13,488 nt of DNA, taken from Bacillota bacterium. Lineage in GTDB: Bacteria; Bacillota; DTU030. A program made the translations under genes and the position numbers. The stretch is taken from contig DUVO01000183.1 in assembly GCA_012841005.1 (NCBI GenBank), forward strand, positions 1-13,488, written 5' to 3'. The notes below the pieces were generated by a model. The model was not told where the DNA came from and did no database searches. It was given only the letters and a program-made list of their open reading frames with translations. This document shows, one piece after another, positions 1 to 6,367 of the stretch. Numbering within the stretch: the stretch's first letter is position 1; each line of letters begins with the position of its first letter.

Positions 1-1
1 G

Positions 2-8
2 ACCTCCT
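2..8 (-). promoter_or_regulatory. Ribosome binding site of a gene starting just outside the window (probably ftsH)
   Basis: On the minus strand the last bases of the window read AGGAGGT, a full Shine-Dalgarno match, with no start codon left inside the window. A minus-strand gene must therefore start within a few bases beyond position 1. In Bacillus and many Clostridia hpt is followed by ftsH, so ftsH is the likely identity. That is inferred from synteny; none of its coding sequence is visible. Confidence 0.7.
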
Positions 9-69
9 CTCATTTAGGGCAAAGCCGGAGGTAGCATAATTCCCCCCCCATTATATGTGGTACCATCTA

Positions 70-98
70 ATTGTAGCACATTTCAGCAGGCATGACAA
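70..98 (-). promoter_or_regulatory. Sigma-A promoter between hpt and the next gene (ftsH?)
   Basis: On the minus strand TTGTCA (positions 93-98) and TACAAT (70-75) are separated by exactly 17 bp, and TG lies upstream of the -10 (TGC then TACAAT), giving a partly extended -10. Transcription would start near position 63, about 55 nt before the AGGAGGT at the window edge. The downstream gene can therefore be expressed independently of tilS-hpt. The 123 bp between hpt and the window edge hold no other gene. Confidence 0.6.
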
Positions 99-123
99 CA
101 ACACCACCCGGAACACGGGACCA

Positions 124-669
124 TTACCGGAAAACTTCATCCTTCAAGACCCCGATATAAGGGAGATTGCGAAATTTTTCTGCATAATCCAGGCCGTATC
201 CCACCACAAACCGGTCTGGAATGCTAAAACCGCAATATTTCACCGGTACATCCACCGCCCTCCGCTCCGGTTTGTCCAGAAGGGTACAGATCTCGAGGCT
301 CACCGGCTTGCGAGAATAGAGGTTTTTGTACAGGTAATGGAGGGTAAGACCAGAATCGATAATATCTTCCACAATGAGAACATCCTTGCCCTCGATACTC
401 TGCTCCAGGTCCTTGAGTATGCGGACCACACCGGAGGTCTCGGTAGAGGCACCATAACTGGAAACCGCCATGAAGTCAAAGGAGACGGGAATAGTCATAT
501 TCCGGGACAGATCGGCCAAAAAGAGGACCGCTCCCTTCAAAACGCAGATTAAGTGTAATTCCTTCCCCCGGTAGTCCCGGGAAATTTCTGCCCCCAGTTC
601 CTGTACCCGCTGCTGCAGCCGCTCTTGTTCAATCAAAATCTCTTTAATCTCTGCTAACATTGACGTCAA
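124..669 (-). CDS. hpt: Hypoxanthine(-guanine) phosphoribosyltransferase
   Basis: This purine-salvage enzyme converts hypoxanthine or guanine plus PRPP to IMP or GMP in the cytoplasm. The 181-residue protein has the full family pattern: VLKG at 43-46, the SYG flexible-loop residues at 71-73, the PRPP-binding segment VEDIIDSGLTL at about 100-110, DKPERR at 132-137, FVVGYGLDY at 154-162 and RNLPYIGVL near the C-terminus. Length matches B. subtilis HprT (about 180). The chosen start is a TTG at 669: AAGGGAG lies 6 nt upstream of it, whereas the ATG at 660 would be 15 nt away, and the TTG gives the usual N-terminal length. The gene overlaps the tilS end by 26 bases, so translation is probably coupled. 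The tilS-hpt pairing is conserved in Firmicutes, where the two proteins are reported to interact at the ftsH locus. Confidence 0.96.
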   Translation of the reverse strand: MTSMLAEIKEILIEQERLQQRVQELGAEISRDYRGKELHLICVLKGAVLFLADLSRNMTIPVSFDFMAVSSYGASTETSGVVRILKDLEQSIEGKDVLIVEDIIDSGLTLHYLYKNLYSRKPVSLEICTLLDKPERRAVDVPVKYCGFSIPDRFVVGYGLDYAEKFRNLPYIGVLKDEVFR

Positions 670-2083
670 TTGTCTCTCCCTTCACAGTATCTGTTTCCAC
701 AACAAGCACCTGTTTTGTTTCCGGTTTTACGACAAACCTTTGGTCCCGCCTCCTTCCCACCACCCACATAATCTCATTTCCCGTCGTAAGAAGGGGGATG
801 CTGTCCCGCCGGTCCCGGGGTATTTTGGCATCGATGAAAAAGTCCTTCACCTTCTTTGCCCCACCAAGACCCCGGGGATAAAAACGGTCCCCCGGGCGAC
901 GGTTCCGGACAAAGAGGGGTTCTGAGATGCTTTCCCGGGCAAAAAGTCCCCTCTTCCGGCCGGGTCTGAGGTGGGGACCAAGGTCCCGGCGGTCAACCAC
1001 CCGGGCCTTCAGCTTCAACCCGGCAGCCGGAACAATGATTTCTCCCGGCACCGGCAGGGGGTAACAAAAGGGAAGGGTCCCCTCTTCTTGCCCTTCTTCC
1101 CGGACAATTACTTCCCGGTAGTTCCTTTTTATTTCTATTCCCCCCGGCAGAGAAAGGCGGGCACCAACCCGACCCCTTTGCACCAGCATCTCGGCCGACT
1201 GCAAATGGACCTGCAGCAGGTCCACACCATCTCCCTTTACCGCAATAATTGCCCGGCGGAGAATACGGCGGAGAAGAACCGGGGAAAGATCTTGAAGCAT
1301 GTCCAGGTTCAGGGAAACCATGTTATCCTTTGTTCCCGTTGCAACCCTATCATACCATTTCCGGGCTTCCTGGTCCAGGTACTCGTTTTCTTCCCGCCAC
1401 AGGTGGGCATTGCCGGCCAAAAGCTGCCTCAAGTTTGGATTAAACTCAGCCTCCAGCCAGGGCAGCAACTTCAGGCGAATTTTATTCCGCAGGTAAATGG
1501 GTTCCTCATTGGTCCTGTCCCACCGGGGTTTGAGCCCCTCTTCCCGGCAGTAGGCCAGGATCTGGGCCCGGTCCACTTCTAAAAGGGGGCGTATAATATC
1601 CACCTCCCCCGTCCGGCGGACCGGGGGAATCCCCCCTAATCCCGCCAGGCCCGAGCCCCGGAGGAAACGCATCAAAACCGTCTCCACCTGATCGTCCAGG
1701 CTGTGGCCCAGGGCAATCTTCTGGCAGCCGCTTTCCCGGGCAGTATTGATAAAAAAGTCGTAGCGCACCTCCCGGGCGGCAGCCTCCAGGGAACCCCCGT
1801 GATCCGCCCGGTAGGCAGAAACATCGACCCGTTTGATTACCGCCGGTATTCCCAGGGAAAAGGCCATTTCTTCAACATGACGGGCATCCTGGTATGATTC
1901 TTCCCCCCGCAGCATGTGGTCCAGGTGGGCGACCATAAGGACAAGACCCAGTTCGTCCCGCAGGCGCCAGAGTATATGAAGGAGGGCGGAAGAATCAGGA
2001 CCACCCGACACCGCCACCAATACCCTGTCACCAGGTGCCAGCATCTGGAAACGGTCCAGGGTTTTTCTGACTTTTTCCAACAT
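644..2083 (-). CDS. tilS: tRNA(Ile)-lysidine synthase
   Basis: TilS ligates lysine to C34 of the CAU-anticodon isoleucine tRNA using ATP, which changes both codon reading (AUA) and charging identity; it is essential in most bacteria. The 479-residue protein shows the N-type ATP pyrophosphatase loop SGGPDS at 26-31, HLDHMLRG at 53-60, GGSLEAAAREVRY at about 96-108, and the LGHSLDDQVETVLMRFLRG block at 125-143. The C-terminal TilS domain is recognisable at about 391-450 (RNRRPGDRF, then KKVKDFFIDAKIPRDRR). It is full length. The start is ATG 2083; the ribosome site is weak (GGTGAT about 7 nt upstream). The gene sits 190 bp after spoIIE and overlaps hpt. Its leader contains a strong hairpin and a possible -10 element, listed separately. 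Confidence 0.96.
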   Translation of the reverse strand: MLEKVRKTLDRFQMLAPGDRVLVAVSGGPDSSALLHILWRLRDELGLVLMVAHLDHMLRGEESYQDARHVEEMAFSLGIPAVIKRVDVSAYRADHGGSLEAAAREVRYDFFINTARESGCQKIALGHSLDDQVETVLMRFLRGSGLAGLGGIPPVRRTGEVDIIRPLLEVDRAQILAYCREEGLKPRWDRTNEEPIYLRNKIRLKLLPWLEAEFNPNLRQLLAGNAHLWREENEYLDQEARKWYDRVATGTKDNMVSLNLDMLQDLSPVLLRRILRRAIIAVKGDGVDLLQVHLQSAEMLVQRGRVGARLSLPGGIEIKRNYREVIVREEGQEEGTLPFCYPLPVPGEIIVPAAGLKLKARVVDRRDLGPHLRPGRKRGLFARESISEPLFVRNRRPGDRFYPRGLGGAKKVKDFFIDAKIPRDRRDSIPLLTTGNEIMWVVGRRRDQRFVVKPETKQVLVVETDTVKGETIDVNVSRD

Positions 2084-2125
2084 TTTACATCACCAGCTTC
2101 CCTGTACCTTTTTCTGCACCGGGCC

Positions 2126-2158
2126 GGGTTTTCCTGCCGGGTGAAAACAGAAAAACCC
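2126..2158 (-). promoter_or_regulatory. Strong hairpin in the tilS 5' leader
   Basis: On the minus strand GGGTTTTTCTG (2148-2158) and CAGGAAAACCC (2126-2136) can form an 11-bp stem with one G-U pair and an 11-nt loop. It ends about 43 nt before the tilS start. No U-run follows it on the minus strand, so it is not a normal intrinsic terminator. It may be a 5' stabiliser, an attenuation element or a processing site. The structure is seen in the sequence; any function is inference. Confidence 0.45.
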
Positions 2159-2184
2159 TCCCCCCTGTAGCCGCTCCACTATTG

Positions 2185-2190
2185 ATTATA
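2185..2190 (-). promoter_or_regulatory. Possible -10 element upstream of tilS
   Basis: A perfect TATAAT on the minus strand, about 100 bp upstream of tilS. The hexamer 17 bp upstream (GAAGAA) does not resemble TTGACA, so this may be a weak or activator-dependent promoter, or chance. Confidence 0.3.
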
Positions 2191-2243
2191 CCCCGGAGGA
2201 AGGGGAATTCTTCAGCATATAAGTTTAGTTTCGATAACATAAA

Positions 2244-2256
2244 GGAAACCTTTTCC
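2244..2256 (-). terminator. Weak terminator-like hairpin after spoIIE
   Basis: About 18 bp after the spoIIE stop, the minus strand has GGAAA, loop AGG, TTTCC, followed by TTTATGTTAT. The stem is only 5 bp and AT-rich, so read-through from spoIIE into tilS is likely. Confidence 0.25.
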
Positions 2257-2273
2257 CTACACCCGGCGGCCAA

Positions 2274-4610
2274 TCAGTCCTCCCGGTCCACCCGGGCAAC
2301 CAGCACGGCCATATCATCGGCATGCAAACCAGGTTGTTTCCCGGCTTCAGCCAGGATCCAGCGGGCCATTTCCCCCGGTTCATCAGTATTGGCCTTCCGG
2401 AGCAGATCCAGAAGCCAGCCGGATTTCCCGTCCTCCTCCCCCTTCTCTCCCGTCACCCCATCGGTCACCATTACAATGAGATCACCATCCCGGAGGCGTC
2501 GTTTCACCGGCTGGACGTTGATATCTTCCACTATGCCAATGGGCGGTGAAGGGGTGTGGATCAGAGCCACATGCCGCCCCCGCTTTATGTAGCTGGTACA
2601 AGAACCCACCTTGACAAATTCTGCTTCCCCGGCATAGAGATCGAGGACAACCAGGTCAACGGTGGCAAAACTGTCTTCCCCTGAGCGCAGCATCAGGATA
2701 TTATTAATTGTCCGCAGGCTCAATTCCTCATTAAAACCCGCATTTAAAAGCCTTTCCAGGAGAGCGATTGTTGTGGCCGATTCTTCTGCCGCCCTGGCCC
2801 CCACCCCCATGCCATCACTCAAGATAAGGGCTACCCGGCCGTCCCTGAGCTCCTCCACACTGTAATTGTCCCCGGAAACGGAAGATCCTTCCCTGGCCCG
2901 GCTGGCCCCACCGGTTTCCACGGTAAAGAGGCGGGCCGATACCAGGCGAAGAAGGCAGTGCCCGCCGCCGGTGCGAAGGGCACACTGCCGTTGTTCCAGC
3001 CGCAGACGCCGGCCGCAAACCCTTTCGGCCAGGGGCCTTATAATCCGGCTGCATTGGGCATTGGCCCGGCATCCCAACTTGCCAATATTGATCTCCAACA
3101 AATTGCCCGCACTACACATGACATTGGCATGGGTGATCTCCAGCTCGGCAGCCGCCAGCTGTTTCAGCAGGGAATTGGTCAAACCTTCCCGGTATTGCAC
3201 CTCAACATTGAGTTCCCGCGCCAGGTCGGAAACAATCCCCGCAACCCCCCGGAGCTGGTTGGAAACCATGCTGCCCTTTTCGCCGAACCGCTTTTGCCAG
3301 TACAGGTTGAGCCGGTGCAGTTCATGAAGGTGGACAATCTCCGTTACCAACTCGTTTACCCGGATACAGCGGCGCCTCAGTTCCGGGGGAATTTGTTCCC
3401 GCTCCAACCTGCCCCGGATTTCCACCAGTCCGATAAGGTCGAAAAGAAGCCGGTAGGTTTTATAAAAATCCTCTTCCCAGCAGCTCTGGTACAGGTTACA
3501 ACTTTCACAGACCTCATGGCAAATGTCACGGAAAAGCTGGTTTAGCCGCTCTTCTTCCTGGAACCTCTCGGTAACGGCGATTTCATCCAGGGTACCGGCC
3601 AGTTCGGTGAATACCGCCGCCACCTCCGCCAGGCGCCCGGCCGCCACCTGCCGTATCCTCTGGTCGTATTCCTGCTGCAGCCGCCGGTTCTCCAGGGTGC
3701 CGGGCACCAGCCGGGCTACCTCGCTGACATAGCGGGAGGGAGTTAATAGGAGGAGTCCCAGGGCCAGCACCGATTCAAGGATTACCTGTTCGAGATTGAC
3801 GGCATGTAATAGATAGAAGGACAGGAGCAGATCCCCGACCACAAAACTCAGGCCGGCGCCAGATTTACCCACCCCGCGAAAAGCACCGGCCAGAAGACCG
3901 GCAAAGGCATAGGCCCCGGGGGCACTAACCGGTAAAGTGCCCAGCAGAATATTGGTAACACCATAGGCCGTCCCCAGGGCCGCCCCCATTCCCGCTCCCC
4001 CGGCCAGGGCCAGAAGCATAATCAAGTATTTACCAAAAACCTGCCGCAAGGACAAAACCCCAAATTCCAGCCCGGAAAAACCGAGCATGACCATGGCCCC
4101 CAGGATAACCAGGCAGACACTCTCTTCATTGTCAAGGCCCCGCAGGCTCCCCCTTCTGGTGAGGACCGGCATTCCATAGAGAAAAATCATACTGAGGACA
4201 AAGACCAGTATTCCTTCCATCCCAGCCTGCAGCAATCCACCCAGGTGGGACCCCGTTAAAGCTAAGGACAGACCCCGGCCCAAAAAGGTTACCACCAGGG
4301 CCAGGAAGGGCGGCTGCAGCCAAAGGGAAGACCGGCGACCCAGGTATGCCGTGAGAAAAAACAAGACTGCATACATAACCCCACCCTGAAACGCCTGGTA
4401 GAGGTCTCCTGTAGAGAGGAAACCGAGGAAAGACCAAAAGGCCACCACCGGAGCCCTTGATCTGTCCGAACTGAGTACCCCAGTAAAAAAGGCCAGGCCA
4501 GGGACAGGTGACCCGGGAAACAAAGCAGCCCGGCTGACAAGAAAGGCCACCGGGGAGAGAAGCCCGTTGTGACGACTGAACAGTGCGCCAGGTAAAGATT
4601 GAAACGACAT
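2274..4610 (-). CDS. spoIIE: Stage II sporulation protein E, membrane-bound PP2C-type phosphatase
   Basis: SpoIIE localises to the polar septum and dephosphorylates the anti-anti-sigma factor SpoIIAA, releasing sigma-F in the forespore. The 778-residue protein has the family layout: a hydrophobic N-terminal half with about ten membrane spans (roughly 16-294), a helical linker starting near 306, a Cys-rich patch at 364-377 (Cys 364, 368, 371, 377, the last followed by Trp), and a C-terminal PP2C domain (about 556-776). Metal-binding blocks are LILSDGMG (595-602), VTDGVT (715-720) and the terminal DDMAVL (765-770). Length is slightly below the 827 residues of B. subtilis SpoIIE. I chose ATG 4610 because AAGGTGG lies 8 nt upstream; an in-frame GTG at 4622 would have that site overlapping it. 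A Spo0A-box-like site lies upstream. By synteny it should follow tRNA-Glu directly, but here the SLH pair intervenes. Confidence 0.97.
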   Translation of the reverse strand: MSFQSLPGALFSRHNGLLSPVAFLVSRAALFPGSPVPGLAFFTGVLSSDRSRAPVVAFWSFLGFLSTGDLYQAFQGGVMYAVLFFLTAYLGRRSSLWLQPPFLALVVTFLGRGLSLALTGSHLGGLLQAGMEGILVFVLSMIFLYGMPVLTRRGSLRGLDNEESVCLVILGAMVMLGFSGLEFGVLSLRQVFGKYLIMLLALAGGAGMGAALGTAYGVTNILLGTLPVSAPGAYAFAGLLAGAFRGVGKSGAGLSFVVGDLLLSFYLLHAVNLEQVILESVLALGLLLLTPSRYVSEVARLVPGTLENRRLQQEYDQRIRQVAAGRLAEVAAVFTELAGTLDEIAVTERFQEEERLNQLFRDICHEVCESCNLYQSCWEEDFYKTYRLLFDLIGLVEIRGRLEREQIPPELRRRCIRVNELVTEIVHLHELHRLNLYWQKRFGEKGSMVSNQLRGVAGIVSDLARELNVEVQYREGLTNSLLKQLAAAELEITHANVMCSAGNLLEINIGKLGCRANAQCSRIIRPLAERVCGRRLRLEQRQCALRTGGGHCLLRLVSARLFTVETGGASRAREGSSVSGDNYSVEELRDGRVALILSDGMGVGARAAEESATTIALLERLLNAGFNEELSLRTINNILMLRSGEDSFATVDLVVLDLYAGEAEFVKVGSCTSYIKRGRHVALIHTPSPPIGIVEDINVQPVKRRLRDGDLIVMVTDGVTGEKGEEDGKSGWLLDLLRKANTDEPGEMARWILAEAGKQPGLHADDMAVLVARVDRED

Positions 4611-4649
4611 AAGAGGCACCACCTTCTGGTATATTTTGGCAGTACCTCT

Positions 4650-4718
4650 ATTGTACTATCTCCCCCCGAAAGGATTGTGTAGTAATGGGGGAACTCCAGT
4701 TTATTTTTCTCGACAGAA
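4650..4718 (-). promoter_or_regulatory. spoIIE promoter region with Spo0A-box-like site
   Basis: On the minus strand a -10-like TACAAT lies at 4650-4655, about 40 bp before the spoIIE start, with no recognisable -35 at 17-18 bp or at the 21-bp spacing known for B. subtilis spoIIE. Upstream, at 4709-4718, is TTCTGTCGAG, which matches six of the seven core bases of the Spo0A box TGTCGAA. In B. subtilis spoIIE is transcribed by sigma-A RNA polymerase activated by phosphorylated Spo0A, so this is the expected arrangement. The box lies near -70, farther upstream than usual, which weakens the call. Confidence 0.45.
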
Positions 4719-4758
4719 AATGTAATAATTAAGTCAAAGGGACGACCACAGGCCGCAT

Positions 4759-4793
4759 TTGGAGGTTAGAAATTAGAGGTTGGAAGTTAGAAA
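4759..4793. repeat. Five tandem 7-bp repeats, TTRGARR
   Basis: Five consecutive heptamers on the plus strand fit TTRGARR exactly: TTGGAGG, TTAGAAA, TTAGAGG, TTGGAAG, TTAGAAA. They lie between the SLH operon terminator and the spoIIE promoter. A looser version of the same unit lies at 8875-8902, before the first SLH gene. Apart from this array, the CAATTGT array and the spoIIE promoter, the 292 bp between spoIIE and the SLH operon hold nothing I can assign. Confidence 0.8.
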
Positions 4794-4862
4794 GGCTACC
4801 GTACAACATTTCTTTCGCCTTCTCTTGAACCATTTTTGTTACCCGCGTGTCCTGACCTAACA

Positions 4863-4904
4863 AAAGCAATTGTCAATTGTCCATTGTCAACTGTCAATTG
4901 CTTT
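4863..4904 (-). terminator. Terminator-like hairpin at the end of the SLH operon
   Basis: The arms AAAGCAATTG (4863-4872) and CAATTGCTTT (4895-4904) are perfect 10-bp inverted repeats. After one mismatch a further 6 bp can pair (one G-U). On the minus strand the stem is followed by TTTTGTTAGG, a short U-rich tail. The outer arm covers the stop codon of the second SLH gene. The hairpin is built out of a 7-bp tandem repeat, described separately. Confidence 0.55.
4867..4901. repeat. Five tandem 7-bp repeats, CAATTGT
   Basis: Five consecutive heptamers: CAATTGT, CAATTGT, CCATTGT, CAACTGT, CAATTGC. The unit contains the palindrome CAATTG, so an array of it is self-complementary and forms the hairpin listed over the same bases. 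Confidence 0.85.
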
Positions 4905-6357
4905 AACTATAATTCAACAGCCTCTCCTGGTATTCCCGCACCAGCCCATCCTGCAGGAATGAAACCAGGCGCCCGAAAAAGACAGCCGCCTCGCCCCGGG
5001 TAATGGTCGCCTGGGGCCGGATCCGGCCGTAACTGTCAGGTTCCAAAAGGCCAATCTCGCCGGCCACATAAATGGCATCCCTGGCCCAAAGGGGAATTTG
5101 CTGATCATCCAGATAAGGCAGCCTGTAGGGAGGGACCGGAGCCAGCCGCTCCAAACCCAGAAGTTTAACGGCCATCACAGCAGCCTGGGAACGGGTGACG
5201 GCCTCCTGGGGTTGAAACAGGTTATACCGCCCCCCCTCCACAACCCCTTCCCGGGCCAGGGCATTGATATAAGGAGAATAGGGGTGCTCCGGGGGGACAT
5301 CGGGAAAAAGCTGTTCCTCTGGAATCTGGACCTCAATCCCCCCTGCCCGGACCAGGGCCCGGGCAAATTCTCCCCTGAGCATGGGTAAGCCCGGGGCAAA
5401 GTAAAGGCCGATGGGTTCCAAAATTCCCAAACTGGCCATCTGTTCCACCTGTTCCTGGGCCCAGTGTCCCCTGATATCCCGGAAAGCGGGCACAGGTAAG
5501 CGCTCCTGCTCCAGGGGTGTGGTGGCATACAAAACATCGGAACCCCGGTTCCGCCCCGACAGTTCCCCGTCCTCGTTCCAGGCGGGAAGGTCATACTCAT
5601 AAGCCAGAATGTCTTCCCCTGTCGTAGTGACAAGATACCCCCCGGAAAAACTGATGGATGTAGGTTCATTGGCTACATAAGTCATTTCCTGCCTGCGGGT
5701 AAAGGAGGCTTCCTCCCGGACTGTCCCGAGCCAGGGAATATGTTTTTCTCCCTCCTCCCGGACAAAATCACCCTCGAGGGTAATGACAACCTTCCTATTT
5801 TCGACCTCCCCCCAGGGAGAGGTATACCCCACCGTTTCACCGCTCTGGGATACCACTACCTTCCCTTCCCCGCGGTTTTTGTCATAAACCTTACGCCCGA
5901 ACCAATTCCCGGAAAAATAATCTACCCCGGGGCGGTTGTCGGTAATACTGGAAAAATTGAATTGATAACCGGTATCATCCACCTGGTAACGATCTTCTCC
6001 GGCCATAACCGTTTCCCGAAAGCGAGAAACCGAGGTTTCCCGCAAAATTTGCCGCCCTTCCTGGCGCCAGGTAGTGGTTAGGGTCAGGGTTCGGTTGAGC
6101 CTGATCCCTTCCTGCCTGTTCTCCAACTTAAAGGTATAACGGTCGTCAATCCGGTCTCCCCGCGGCCGGCCGGCACGGATGTCCAGGGTGCCCGTCAGAA
6201 CAACGGGCTTGCCGGTGATATAAATGACCTCCTGATAGCTGTTGCCCCGGCCGGCGCCGCTCTCAAAGGTCGGGGCAATTGCCTGGGCCCGGGCGGCCGC
6301 CGGTATCAGGCAGAAGAACAATGCTGCCAAAACCACTGCAGTTGTTTTCTTCATCAT
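4903..6357 (-). CDS. Secreted protein with three C-terminal SLH domains
   Basis: This is a predicted exported cell-wall protein of 484 residues. A signal peptide is clear: MMKKTT, a hydrophobic core, then an AxA-type site near residue 25 (AARAQA). Residues about 28-285 form a beta-rich domain with many aromatic and charged residues that I do not recognise. Three SLH domains follow at about 290-339 (FRDIRGHWA), 349-401 (LFPDVPPEHPY) and 414-468 (YLDDQQIPLWA, then TITRGEAA). SLH triplets bind pyruvylated secondary wall polymers and hold proteins on the cell surface. ATG 6357 is chosen because AGGGGG lies 6 nt upstream; an in-frame GTG at 6360 is less well placed. It starts 10 bp after the stop codon of the upstream SLH gene, so the two form an operon and the products probably work together at the envelope. 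A specific role cannot be assigned. Confidence 0.88.
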   Translation of the reverse strand: MMKKTTAVVLAALFFCLIPAAARAQAIAPTFESGAGRGNSYQEVIYITGKPVVLTGTLDIRAGRPRGDRIDDRYTFKLENRQEGIRLNRTLTLTTTWRQEGRQILRETSVSRFRETVMAGEDRYQVDDTGYQFNFSSITDNRPGVDYFSGNWFGRKVYDKNRGEGKVVVSQSGETVGYTSPWGEVENRKVVITLEGDFVREEGEKHIPWLGTVREEASFTRRQEMTYVANEPTSISFSGGYLVTTTGEDILAYEYDLPAWNEDGELSGRNRGSDVLYATTPLEQERLPVPAFRDIRGHWAQEQVEQMASLGILEPIGLYFAPGLPMLRGEFARALVRAGGIEVQIPEEQLFPDVPPEHPYSPYINALAREGVVEGGRYNLFQPQEAVTRSQAAVMAVKLLGLERLAPVPPYRLPYLDDQQIPLWARDAIYVAGEIGLLEPDSYGRIRPQATITRGEAAVFFGRLVSFLQDGLVREYQERLLNYS

Positions 6358-6367
6358 CACATTCCCC

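Noticed and set aside
55..552. 165-codon plus-strand frame
   Set aside because: Antisense to hpt over most of its length; no family signature.
971..1582. 203-codon plus-strand frame
   Set aside because: Antisense to tilS, whose motifs are unambiguous; composition is low-complexity with no ribosome site or domain.
2958..3545. 195-codon plus-strand frame
   Set aside because: Antisense to spoIIE; no recognisable domain.
4863..4904. CRISPR-like array
   Set aside because: The repeats are 7 bp and contiguous with no spacers, and there are no cas genes.
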